Shown here: positions 38,375 through 46,734 of the stretch, piece after piece | Layout: each line of letters starts with the position of its first letter | Numbering within the stretch: position 1 is the first letter of the stretch | DNA from: Gammaproteobacteria bacterium | GTDB taxonomy: Bacteria; Pseudomonadota; Gammaproteobacteria; Pseudomonadales; JAUIET01 | Length of the DNA stretch: 64,000 nucleotides | NCBI GenBank assembly: GCA_030429735.1 | Contig: JAUIET010000004.1 | Location: 124,001 to 188,000, forward strand | Reading direction: 5' to 3' | Made by a program: the position numbers and the translations under genes | The notes under the pieces: model-generated | The model's input: only the letters and a program-made list of their open reading frames with translations | Told to the model about the DNA's origin: nothing | Databases searched by the model: none

Positions 38375-38401
38375 TAAGACGCGACGTATAGGGTAGTTAC
38401 A

Positions 38402-38941
38402 ATGTCAAACACCAACCGATCACACCATTCAGGATTTACGCTTGTTGAATTACTGATTGTTGTCATCATTCTTGCAATTTTGGCAGCGATTGTCGTGCCG
38501 CAGTTTTCGGCCAGCACAGACGATGCAAAAGCGGCGGCACTGGAATCGAACACCAATGCATTCCGGCAGGCATTCAATGTCTACTACCAGCAACATGGGG
38601 AGTATCCCGGCGCTAACCTGGCCAACAGTCCAGCCGCGTGTGAAGGAACAGCAGTTACCGGCGCTGCTGCCGAAAGTGCTGCTGCTGTGGTAGCGCAACT
38701 CACCCTATATACCAATGCCGATGGCGAAGCTTGCCAGAGGCGCGAGGACAGCGGCGGAAACGTGGTTTTCCCCTATGGACCTTACTTGCGTGAGATTCCG
38801 GAAAACCCCAGCAATGGTCAGGATACGATCGGTACTCCGTTAACCACGGGTGATCTGGTTCTCAGCGCGGATGCAAGCTCAACCGTCGGATGGAAAGTTG
38901 ATGTTAAATCCGGTGTGGTTGTTGCCAACACTGCTCCGTAA
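38402..38941 (+). CDS. Major pilin/pseudopilin, GspG-like
   Basis: A 179-residue type IV pilin-like protein. The prepilin signal is SHHSG/FTLVELLIV, with Glu at +5 and a hydrophobic helix to about residue 40. The C-terminal globular part contains two cysteines (in PAACEG and GEACQR). It is longer than typical GspG (about 140). Being first among five pilin-like genes after GspF, it is likely the main fibre subunit. The gene has its own 155-base upstream gap. Confidence 0.9.
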   Translation: MSNTNRSHHSGFTLVELLIVVIILAILAAIVVPQFSASTDDAKAAALESNTNAFRQAFNVYYQQHGEYPGANLANSPAACEGTAVTGAAAESAAAVVAQLTLYTNADGEACQRREDSGGNVVFPYGPYLREIPENPSNGQDTIGTPLTTGDLVLSADASSTVGWKVDVKSGVVVANTAP

Positions 38942-39012
38942 CTGTAACCAGCTTACGCTGTTCTACTACTGCGCGGATGGAATAGGGTAGCTGTCGACCA
39001 AAGCAAACGCCA

Positions 39013-39576
39013 ATGCCAACATATCCGTCCAGTCGCGCAGGATACACACTTATTGAGTTACTGGTGGTAGTGGGTATTTTGGCTATCATTTCCACCATCA
39101 TTCTGACCAATACCAACAGCAAGAATCACGAGGCGCGTCTGGATGCGGCTGGCACAGAGTTAATTAATGCGGTACGGCAAGCCCAGGCACGCTCTGAAAG
39201 TGACAAGGTGTACACGGCGCTCAGAATTCAGGAAACCACATCAATTGAGGTGTTAGAAGTGGATGATACGGCGACGCCACCTGAGCCAAGCACCACTCAG
39301 ATTATTCATCCTCTAAGCAAGAGACCCTACCGTATATTATTATCTGAGAGACCTGCCACAGCGGGAATTGCTATGGATATTAGTAACGGACCTTTCGTGC
39401 ACAGTGACAGCAGTACAACCGAGTTTCTGTTTTTTGATCCTCAAGGTCGTCCTTACGTCGTTGGTAATTCAGGCACTGGCTTGCTTGCCGCGACAAATAT
39501 CAGTGTTTCTATCGGTGGCGTATCACGCACACTGGATATTGACAACCTGTCCGGTCGGGCGCGCATGGTGCCCTGA
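39013..39576 (+). CDS. Minor pseudopilin, GspH-like
   Basis: A 187-residue pilin-like protein with signal SRAG/YTLIELLVVVGILAI and Glu at +5, followed by a beta-rich C-terminal part. The order G-H-I-J-K in the cluster suggests a GspH equivalent. The globular domain shows no other recognisable motif. Its TGA overlaps the next gene by one base. Confidence 0.83.
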   Translation: MPTYPSSRAGYTLIELLVVVGILAIISTIILTNTNSKNHEARLDAAGTELINAVRQAQARSESDKVYTALRIQETTSIEVLEVDDTATPPEPSTTQIIHPLSKRPYRILLSERPATAGIAMDISNGPFVHSDSSTTEFLFFDPQGRPYVVGNSGTGLLAATNISVSIGGVSRTLDIDNLSGRARMVP

Positions 39577-40019
39577 TGAAAGAGGCAAGTACACAAGCGC
39601 ATAAATCCCAACGCGGCATCAGCTACGTTGAGGTTCTGATCGCCAGCGCGATTATCGCGGTCAGCCTGGTACCGGCGATGGAAGCCCTGAATGCATCGGT
39701 AAGATCCAACCAATTAAGCGCAACGCTGCAAGCCCAGCATTTTCTGTTACTTGAGAAATATGAGGAATTAATGGCTCAGAGCTTTGATACGCTTGATGCA
39801 GAAGCTCTTTCGTTAGCTGATCAAACAACGGCAAGTACGCTTTTTTCAGACCCTTCTGGTACCAGCAACCGACGGCTCGTGTATTTGCAGCGCTTTGATG
39901 CCGACAACTTAGACAATGACGATAACCCTTTCACAGGTGGTGATGGCGGTTTGTGCTGGCTGCGCGTTGAAATCGCGGGAACAAGCATCAATCGTGAAGT
40001 TCTGGTGAGCAAATATTGA
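39576..40019 (+). CDS. Minor pseudopilin, GspI/PilV-like
   Basis: A 147-residue pilin-like protein with signal SQRG/ISYVEVLIASAIIAVSL, which keeps Glu at +5, and a small globular domain. In type II secretion, GspI starts the tip complex with J and K. The ATG at 39576 overlaps the gspH-like stop; the end overlaps the J-like TTG start by four bases. Confidence 0.82.
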   Translation: MKEASTQAHKSQRGISYVEVLIASAIIAVSLVPAMEALNASVRSNQLSATLQAQHFLLLEKYEELMAQSFDTLDAEALSLADQTTASTLFSDPSGTSNRRLVYLQRFDADNLDNDDNPFTGGDGGLCWLRVEIAGTSINREVLVSKY

Positions 40020-40978
40020 ACGCGCGATACAGAGGCAATACTGGTTTCACCTTGCTGGAGCTGATGATCACAGTCGCCTTGTCCGGATTATTACTGGCAG
40101 GATTTACCCGCTTGATCAATGCAACAACGGATGGTGCGGCCTTGATCAATACCCGTAACCAGCTTCAAGCCGACGCGCAGTTTGCGATGAAACGCCTGGT
40201 GAGCGCGGTCCAGCAGGCCGACGTATTGATTCTACCTCAACGTGACAACCCTACGACCGGTTCGATCAATGAGAATATTCGCATGCAGAATGTTCCACCA
40301 GGTGCCGGTGAAACGGGTCAGGCCGTGCTTGCGGTCGGCCATTCTCGTTTTATGGACGCGGATTTTGATGACAGTGTTGACGTAGATAATGATGGTGATG
40401 GCCGAATCAATGAAGACCCGTCGGCGGATTGGAACAATGATGACGCACCGGGGATCTGGCAGGTGGATGACGATGCCGATGGTCAAGTAGATGAAGGCAA
40501 TGCAGCCGATGATGATGAAGATGGCAGTGACGACGAAGACCCTATTGATGGCATAGACAATGATGGTGATGGTCGTATCGATGAAGACCCGGGTGAAGAT
40601 CGTAATTCCGACGGTTGCGCCGGTAAATGCGGTGTTGACGACGATGGGGATTTATTCGTTGATGAGGTAACAGCAGCCAATGATGACGAAGACACAGCCA
40701 CCAATGAAGATTGGTTAGACACCAAAGTGTTTCAGATTTCAGGTGCAAGTTTAATTGAGCGCACGCCCGTGAATTTCGATTTGAACGGCGCTGACGGCAT
40801 AACCGGAAGGGATATCGCGGTCGAGACTATCGCCGAGAATGTATCGATGCTCAAGTTTACCCGGGAATCGCCAGCCGGGTCCAAGCAGGAGTACGTACGA
40901 ATTGAGCTTAGACTGGGCAACCCGGAAGGCGAGCATGTGCTGTTGGAGACTGCGGTGCGCGTGGGTACTGAGCGATGA
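40016..40978 (+). CDS. Minor pseudopilin, GspJ-like, with Asp-rich calcium-binding-type insert
   Basis: A 320-residue pilin-like protein with signal NTG/FTLLELMITVALSGLLL (Glu at +5). Residues 114-232 are an insert dominated by DXDXDG motifs: DNDGDGRINEDP (124-135), DDDADGQVDE (151-160), DNDGDGRIDEDP (181-192) and DDDGDLFVDE (208-217). These resemble thrombospondin type 3 or dockerin-like calcium loops. Cys201 and Cys205 may form a disulfide. GspJ proteins are usually about 200 residues. The start is TTG at 40016. Confidence 0.85.
   Translation: MNARYRGNTGFTLLELMITVALSGLLLAGFTRLINATTDGAALINTRNQLQADAQFAMKRLVSAVQQADVLILPQRDNPTTGSINENIRMQNVPPGAGETGQAVLAVGHSRFMDADFDDSVDVDNDGDGRINEDPSADWNNDDAPGIWQVDDDADGQVDEGNAADDDEDGSDDEDPIDGIDNDGDGRIDEDPGEDRNSDGCAGKCGVDDDGDLFVDEVTAANDDEDTATNEDWLDTKVFQISGASLIERTPVNFDLNGADGITGRDIAVETIAENVSMLKFTRESPAGSKQEYVRIELRLGNPEGEHVLLETAVRVGTER
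40385..40591 (+). repeat. Direct repeat inside the GspJ-like insert
   Basis: Two copies, 40385-40420 and 40556-40591, of a 36-base sequence encode DNDGDGRI(N/D)EDP. They differ at only a few bases, indicating a recent internal duplication. Related shorter units lie between them. Confidence 0.75.
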
Positions 40979-43755
40979 CCATGTGGACTGCGGCCAGATA
41001 TAAGCGCGAGTCGGGTTTTGCGTTGTTGCCCGTTGTGCTCGGGATTGCCTTGCTGGGTGCTATAACGTATATGATAAGCCGTGAATCGGCAGGCAATATC
41101 AATATTGTCCGCCAGGCGCAGGATCAGGCATCCGAGCGAGCCCTGCTGGATGCCGCTTTGGCGCATGGTAAGTGGTTGGCCATGAACAATGATTGTGAAA
41201 TACCGGGTAATTTGCCGGCACAATCGCTCAACGGGCAGCAGTACGATTTGAGTTTTGCTGGCACGACTCAGGCACTGGATATTGTCGGTACCGTTTCACG
41301 AGATGACGGCTCGGTGATTTCAGACAGCGCGAACGCTATTCCCATGTATGATTACGCGAACCCCAGGCAGCTCGAGTTGGTCGCCAGCGATGATGCATTC
41401 ATGCGCTTGCAACTCCTGAATAACAATGGCCAGCATGGTGGTGAAAACGAAATCAAAGTTAAGCGGAAATTCAATGACAACAAACGAGGTTTGCTGAAGT
41501 TCGATCTTACGCAGGTACCCCCCGGTTCTTTGGTCGACTCTGCGAGTCTGCAATTATACATGAACAGCGCTGATAGTAGCGAAAACGACATCGCCTTTCA
41601 TGTGCTGCAAACCGACTGGAATGACAGCGACGTTTCGGGAACCAATCCCTGGAGCTCTACTGGCGGCGACTTTAATTCAAGCAGTGAACTGATTATGCCC
41701 GGCACCAGTAACACGGGTAACTACAGCATTGAGATCAGTTCATTAGTAGAAAGATGGTTAAACAACGAGCTCGACAACTACGGTGTCTTGCTTAAGATGG
41801 TCAACGAAAACAGTGGGAACAATGAGTATAAGTTTCGTAGCCGTGAGTACTCAGATCCAACACAACGACCCAAACTCTTCGTCAATTATGTATGCCCCTG
41901 CGATGTGCCGTGTGAGGCAGGTATTGTGTTGGAAGACCTGTTGATTGGTACTGAAAACACGGTTGATATCGCCGGACAAACGCTTCGTCCTGAAGATCTG
42001 TTGCGCTACTCGCCGGGAGGTCCCAGTGCGGAGCCGTTCTTTGACGGGTCGGCTGCGGGTCTTGGCGAGGATATACGCGCTGTGCATCAATTGGAAAATA
42101 ATCGCCTGTTATTGGCAATCAAGAATCCGGTCACCTTGAATGGGGTGAATTTCCAGCCGCAAGACGTGTTGGAGTACGCGCCCGAGGATGGCTTGTTCAG
42201 GATGTATCTGGATGGCAGTGCTTTCGATATTGATGAAAACATAAGTTCGCTTGCCCTTCGCGCCGATGGCGTGCCTGTCATCTCGCTGGAGCAGCCAGAC
42301 CAAGTATTTGGCACGCAATACCAGAATACCGACCTGTTCGCTGTGGATATGCAGGCGCGAAGTAGTGAACTGGTGATGAATGGCAGCGCCCATGGCATTA
42401 ACAAGGAAATTGATGCATCTCATATAACAGCCGATGGTCAGCTTCTGCTGTCATTTAAACACCCTGTTACTTTAAGTGGTGTGGATTTCAAGAAAGGCGA
42501 TGTGGTTCAACTCAATCCGGCGAGCAGTCAGGCAATTGCCTATTTCGACGGTACGCAGTTTTCAGATACTACGCGGCTTACTGCACTGCACGCAGGCAAA
42601 GGCTTCGGTTCGATAAACCATGCCGACCTTCATTTCCCATTCGAATCGGACAGTGTTGGCACTACGCCGGATGTTATAGGGTCGCGGGATGGCATCTTGC
42701 TAGGCTCACCCGAGTGGGTGCCAGGCGGTATCAATGGGGCGTATCGATTTGACGGTATTGATGATGAAATACAAGTAGCAAATGACGCTGATTTGCAGCT
42801 TGATGGCGACTTTACCCTGTCGATGTGGATTTACCAGGAGGGCGATCGCGCTGGTGAGCAGTATCTTGTCACCAAGCAAAACCCACCTGAACCGGATAAA
42901 TTTCTGATGGGTTTGCGTGATGGCGCGTTGTTCTGGGCGCTCGAAAAAGACACCGAATCGGTAGAGTTTGGTCCATATACTGAATTAGACGCAGCCAGCT
43001 GGCATCATATTGTCATCACGCTAGACACGCTGGCCGATAAGGCTGTGTTTTATCTTAACGGTGAACAGCTTGCGTCCGTGGATACTGGCTATGACCCGGT
43101 CAGCAATGGGTTTGATCTGCACTTCGGTCAGGGCTTTGAGGGTGTGATGGACGAAATTCGATTGCACAACCGCGCCGTGTCAGCGATCGACGTAAAACGT
43201 TTGTTTGAGCAGAGCCCGCCTGCAGCGCCAGACCAAGCACCCATGGCAGCATCGATGGTGGCACCTGAAAGTGCTATAGGAGCATGTGACGGCTCTTACG
43301 CTGATTTTTTCAATGCAGGTTCCTACTCGAACAGTGATGGCACACTTTATTGGCCGGACCCATGGAACGAATACCGAGACGATGGCAGTCCGAGCAGCGG
43401 CAAGGTAGAAATTGCCAACAAACGTTTAAAATTAAGCGACGAAGACAGGGCGCTGTACAGAAAACTGCCCATTGGTAATGCCTCATCTGCGGATCTCGCC
43501 TTCAATGTGGTTGCAATGTCTTTCTCTGTGGGGGATAGCAATCATCTCGGTGTTTACATCTCCAGCAGCGGCGCCGGCGGCCCCTGGACCGAACTGGCTC
43601 AGTTGAAAAAAAGCGATATCTCACCGATAGCCAAGCAAATAAACTTAGACAGCTATATTGGAGGTGATACATGGATCAGCTTCGATACCAGCTCAGATTC
43701 CTCTGCTTTCGATTCGTATGAAATAGACAACGTGCAGATACGTTGCCAACCCTAA
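40975..43755 (+). CDS. Giant GspK/PilX-like tip protein with DNRLRE-, repeat- and LamG-like domains
   Basis: A 926-residue multi-domain pilin-like protein. The signal is ESG/FALLPVVLGIALLGAITYM, with Pro where most pilins have Glu at +5, as in tip-type GspK proteins. About 130-306 resembles a DNRLRE carbohydrate/adhesion domain (GLLKFDLTQVPPGSLVDSASLQLYM, cited in part). About 310-545 holds three to four repeats with DGSA and PVTLxGVxF...DV. About 552-746 is a LamG/ConA-like domain (NGAYRFDGIDDEIQV; FTLSMWIY). About 765-926 is a further beta-sandwich-like domain. I infer a filament-tip adhesin. Confidence 0.85.
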   Translation: MTMWTAARYKRESGFALLPVVLGIALLGAITYMISRESAGNINIVRQAQDQASERALLDAALAHGKWLAMNNDCEIPGNLPAQSLNGQQYDLSFAGTTQALDIVGTVSRDDGSVISDSANAIPMYDYANPRQLELVASDDAFMRLQLLNNNGQHGGENEIKVKRKFNDNKRGLLKFDLTQVPPGSLVDSASLQLYMNSADSSENDIAFHVLQTDWNDSDVSGTNPWSSTGGDFNSSSELIMPGTSNTGNYSIEISSLVERWLNNELDNYGVLLKMVNENSGNNEYKFRSREYSDPTQRPKLFVNYVCPCDVPCEAGIVLEDLLIGTENTVDIAGQTLRPEDLLRYSPGGPSAEPFFDGSAAGLGEDIRAVHQLENNRLLLAIKNPVTLNGVNFQPQDVLEYAPEDGLFRMYLDGSAFDIDENISSLALRADGVPVISLEQPDQVFGTQYQNTDLFAVDMQARSSELVMNGSAHGINKEIDASHITADGQLLLSFKHPVTLSGVDFKKGDVVQLNPASSQAIAYFDGTQFSDTTRLTALHAGKGFGSINHADLHFPFESDSVGTTPDVIGSRDGILLGSPEWVPGGINGAYRFDGIDDEIQVANDADLQLDGDFTLSMWIYQEGDRAGEQYLVTKQNPPEPDKFLMGLRDGALFWALEKDTESVEFGPYTELDAASWHHIVITLDTLADKAVFYLNGEQLASVDTGYDPVSNGFDLHFGQGFEGVMDEIRLHNRAVSAIDVKRLFEQSPPAAPDQAPMAASMVAPESAIGACDGSYADFFNAGSYSNSDGTLYWPDPWNEYRDDGSPSSGKVEIANKRLKLSDEDRALYRKLPIGNASSADLAFNVVAMSFSVGDSNHLGVYISSSGAGGPWTELAQLKKSDISPIAKQINLDSYIGGDTWISFDTSSDSSAFDSYEIDNVQIRCQP

Positions 43756-43978
43756 GTGAGAACCAATCGATTAGGTTGGCTGTTATTTGAACATAGGAGA
43801 ACTGCTGCTCATTCTTGCAACATGTTCTGTCATTCTATCGCGCCAAACAGCTTCAGACTTGGTAGCGCAGGGTCAGCACCGCTATTCTTGAGTGAGCAGT
43901 CACATCCGCAACGCCAAATAGTCGCTGTAGATAACTGCGACCAGACCACAGAAAATTAATTCGGTACCCAATGGATCG
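43756..43978 (+). other. 223-base gap between K-like and PilM-like genes
   Basis: No gene is supported here. A 67-codon frame starting at 43756 has no ribosome site and no recognisable protein. A small hairpin GTCGC...GCGAC lies near 43922-43945. A promoter for the pilM-pilN-pilO block may be present but none is clear. Confidence 0.5.
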
Positions 43979-45130
43979 ATGAAAGCGATTGCCTGGAACA
44001 AGCTACTGCCCGGTACGGCGAGCGATGCGCGTGGCGTTGTGCGCAGCAATATCGGCCTTGAAGTATCCCTGCATAATCTAAACCTGGTACAGCTAGCCCA
44101 GAATCCGGCAGGCAAGATACGAGTGCACGGCTGGGCAAGCCTGCCATTGGTCTATGACCGAGAGGAACTGATTTACAATCCTAAAGCATTTAAAACCGTG
44201 AGTAAGCAGATCAAGCAACATGCAGCATTTTCGGGCAAAAAAATAAATGCAATGCTGCCGGCGTCCGAATTGAAAATAATGTCGGTGAATTACGAAACCA
44301 AGGAGGGGCAGGACGCTAGCCTGGCGATAGCGCGGATTATCGCGGATCGGGTAGACGGCCCATTGAGCGATTTTGTCATTGATTATCTGCCCGTCAGGCA
44401 AAGTGAAAAGTTTGGCAAAGGCCTGGCAGTAGTCGCCATAGCCAAACAACAAAAAGTCATTGCCTATCTCGACAGTCTTGCCGCGGCAGGCTTCGAAGTC
44501 GCTGCTTTGGACATTGGTCCGGCGGCGATAAAACGTTTGGTCACCGCACTCAGTGGTCCACGTGTAGGCGAGACTGTACTGGTCATAAATTTTGGTAGCA
44601 ATCTGTCGTATCTTTCTATAATTTCTGGTCGGCGCCTGTTGTTCGACGAAGAGATTCGGTTTGGTGAAGAGCAATTGGTGTCTGAAATTGCCAGCGCCCT
44701 GGATATGGACAGCAATCTCGCCAGAGAGCAAGTGCGTCGCTGTGGGCTTGGCAGTCACAATCAGCCCGATCTAAACCCAACGCTGAGTGATGTTGCTGAC
44801 ACGCTTCTGCAAATATTAAGACCCAGCTTTCGAACATTGGCCGATAGCCTTAAGCGTGCGTTGGTGTACTCGGTCGCCGAAACGCGGGGTGAGCCGATCA
44901 GCCAAATTTATCTCCTTGGCAGCGTCGCACGGTGGGCGGGTGCTGCAGACGTGCTCACTGCTTTGATGAACCTGCCAGTCAGCGTTCTGCCAGACCCCAT
45001 TGCTGCTTTTGGAGCGAGTTTCGAAGAAGGCGAGTTAAACATTCAACACAGCCACCCGGACATGGCATTAGCCACCGGACTGGCGCTCAGGGACCTGGAT
45101 ATCGATGGCCAATATCGACCTGGTACCTGA
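43979..45130 (+). CDS. PilM/MshI-like actin-fold assembly protein
   Basis: A 383-residue cytoplasmic actin-like ATPase of the PilM/GspL-N type, which links the alignment complex to the assembly ATPase. Motifs include VLVINFGSNLSYLSI (phosphate-binding type strand), an EEIRFGEEQL segment and a C-terminal PDMALATGLALRD typical of PilM. It overlaps pilN by 26 bases. The separate PilM, PilN and PilO polypeptides are the type IV pilus/MSHA arrangement, not the GspL/GspM fusion of type II secretion. Confidence 0.87.
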   Translation: MKAIAWNKLLPGTASDARGVVRSNIGLEVSLHNLNLVQLAQNPAGKIRVHGWASLPLVYDREELIYNPKAFKTVSKQIKQHAAFSGKKINAMLPASELKIMSVNYETKEGQDASLAIARIIADRVDGPLSDFVIDYLPVRQSEKFGKGLAVVAIAKQQKVIAYLDSLAAAGFEVAALDIGPAAIKRLVTALSGPRVGETVLVINFGSNLSYLSIISGRRLLFDEEIRFGEEQLVSEIASALDMDSNLAREQVRRCGLGSHNQPDLNPTLSDVADTLLQILRPSFRTLADSLKRALVYSVAETRGEPISQIYLLGSVARWAGAADVLTALMNLPVSVLPDPIAAFGASFEEGELNIQHSHPDMALATGLALRDLDIDGQYRPGT

Positions 45131-45782
45131 CGAGTACCGCTATTGGACCTGGCAGCAGCGTTGCTTAAAACGAAGTGGCCTAATTGCCGGCGCCTTAACG
45201 CTTTTATGCGCTTTGGTATGGCATTTCCTGCATGTTGATGCGGCCAGGGCCGATGAGAAACTTCGCATACTGCAAGCGCAGAAGCAAGTCAGCCAAAATC
45301 AGCAACAACGCCTTGAGTATCTCAGCGCACAACAAAGTTCACTGCAGCGCCAATGGCAGCTATTGCTTGGCTTGCGAGGTGGCGCAACGGTTGAAAACCT
45401 GTTCGTTGCTATTGATCGTGCGCTGCTCGGTGATCAGGTCTGGTTTGACAGCTGGCAATTTCAGAGAGCCGGACAGGAACTATCAGAGCAGCAGATTGCG
45501 CCCGAGCGCGATCGTGGCGCCTATATCATTATTCTGCCCGACCAAGCGCAAGCGTCTGCAAACACGCCATCGGCCTGGTCGATTGAAACTCATCTGAGCA
45601 TCAGTGGCGGTGCCGACGATCACGCTGCACTGTCTGCGTTTGTGGAGCGGCTACTGCGCCAACCCAGAGTCAGTGATGTCAAAGTGCTGAGCACCAGTTT
45701 GTATTCCAGTAGCAGCGACTCATCCGCAATTAAGTTCAATATCAGCGTGCTGGTCAACAACGCCTATGGGGTAGACACGTGA
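45105..45782 (+). CDS. PilN-like inner-membrane assembly protein
   Basis: A 225-residue bitopic protein: NIDLVPDEYRYW at the N-terminus (PilN-type INLLP motif that binds PilM), a membrane helix at about 24-43, a coiled coil at about 48-80 and a periplasmic ferredoxin-like domain. ATG 45105 lies within the end of the pilM-like gene. It overlaps pilO by four bases. Confidence 0.85.
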   Translation: MANIDLVPDEYRYWTWQQRCLKRSGLIAGALTLLCALVWHFLHVDAARADEKLRILQAQKQVSQNQQQRLEYLSAQQSSLQRQWQLLLGLRGGATVENLFVAIDRALLGDQVWFDSWQFQRAGQELSEQQIAPERDRGAYIIILPDQAQASANTPSAWSIETHLSISGGADDHAALSAFVERLLRQPRVSDVKVLSTSLYSSSSDSSAIKFNISVLVNNAYGVDT

Positions 45783-46339
45783 TTCGTGAACAATTGATCG
45801 TCATGCCAAAGAGCAGTTTCCTGATGATTCTGAGCTTGCTGATGCTTGTGGTGTTTGCCGCGCTCACTGTGTATGGCGTAGTGCCAAAGTACAAGGCCTG
45901 GGTTAAGTCCAATCATTCTTATGAGCTCTTAAGCAATGCCGCGGGGTCTACGGTTGATCTGAATGAACAAATCAACAAAATGGATTCCGAGCTCAAAGAG
46001 CTTCAACACAAGCTCAATGGCGACAGTGCCAGCCTGCCGTTCAAGCAGTTCGAGTCACATGTAATCGGGCAACTACAAGAGGTGGCATGGCAGCATAACG
46101 TGCAACTGGCTTCGATTACACCACGACGTGGTGATCGCGTAGACATGTTTCGCGAAATGTTGTTTGAAGTGGATATTAGTGGCGATTACTTCGATATTCA
46201 TCGCCTGTTAAAAGAATTCAGAAACAAGCTGGGATTTGTTGTGGTTAAGCAATTTGATCTCAAGCCAGGAAATGACTCAGCAAAGAAGTGGTTGGATGTT
46301 TCGCTAACGCTGGCGTCATATCGAGTGGAGAAGAATTGA
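45779..46339 (+). CDS. PilO/MshJ-like inner-membrane assembly protein
   Basis: A 186-residue bitopic protein with a membrane helix at about 13-33, a coiled coil at about 58-78 and a periplasmic domain (FKQFESHVIGQLQEVA; FDIHRLLKEF) typical of PilO. It would heterodimerise with the PilN-like protein. Start GTG at 45779 overlaps the previous stop; ATG 45803 is an alternative. Its stop overlaps the next ATG. Confidence 0.83.
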   Translation: MIREQLIVMPKSSFLMILSLLMLVVFAALTVYGVVPKYKAWVKSNHSYELLSNAAGSTVDLNEQINKMDSELKELQHKLNGDSASLPFKQFESHVIGQLQEVAWQHNVQLASITPRRGDRVDMFREMLFEVDISGDYFDIHRLLKEFRNKLGFVVVKQFDLKPGNDSAKKWLDVSLTLASYRVEKN

Positions 46340-46734
46340 TGAGTGTGTTTCAAATGTTCAATTCGGTTAGAACCTGTCTGCTGTGTGTTATTGGCATTAA
46401 CGTGTGTTTACTGGGCAGCAAGTCATACGCGCAAAACGATTATCAACTGCGTAACAACCCGTTTGCCAGAGCGTTCGAAGATCAGCCAAAAGTGGGCTAC
46501 AGCAACGCCGCGAATGCGGATGGCGACATGGACCTGCGCGCTATTTTGTTTGATGAACAAAGGCCAATGGTGAATGTCGGCGGTCATATTCTTGAACTTG
46601 GTGATAAGTACGCGGGTTATATCGTACGGGAAATTCGTCGCGACAGCGCTATTTTCTACCGTGATGGACGTGCAACCCTGTTGCAAATGGAGGACGGTGA
46701 CGATGATATCGCCGGGTACGCTGATGCGAATTGA
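46339..46734 (+). CDS. MshK/GspC-type periplasmic connector
   Basis: A 131-residue protein with an N-terminal hydrophobic signal (about 12-32) and a small beta domain (LRAILFDEQRPMVNVGGHILELGD, quoted in part; IVREIRRDSAIF) like the homology region of GspC, PilP and MshK. It would bridge the inner-membrane assembly complex and the secretin. An upstream in-frame ATG exists at 46288, but 46339 avoids overlap with the pilO-like gene. Confidence 0.8.
   Translation: MSVFQMFNSVRTCLLCVIGINVCLLGSKSYAQNDYQLRNNPFARAFEDQPKVGYSNAANADGDMDLRAILFDEQRPMVNVGGHILELGDKYAGYIVREIRRDSAIFYRDGRATLLQMEDGDDDIAGYADAN

Noticed and set aside
38247-38401. Sigma-54 promoter for the major pilin
   Set aside because: No GG-N10-GC pair with the TGGCAC/TTGCA context could be found in the gap.
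40385-40591. CRISPR-like or tandem-repeat DNA
   Set aside because: The repeats are in frame, encode DXDXDG loops and are explained by protein repeat duplication.
43756-43959. 67-codon frame after the GspK-like gene
   Set aside because: No ribosome site, no recognisable composition, and it starts directly at the stop of the previous gene.
44093-44758. 221-codon minus-strand frame inside the PilM-like gene
   Set aside because: It is fully antisense to a conserved actin-like gene and has no recognisable domain.
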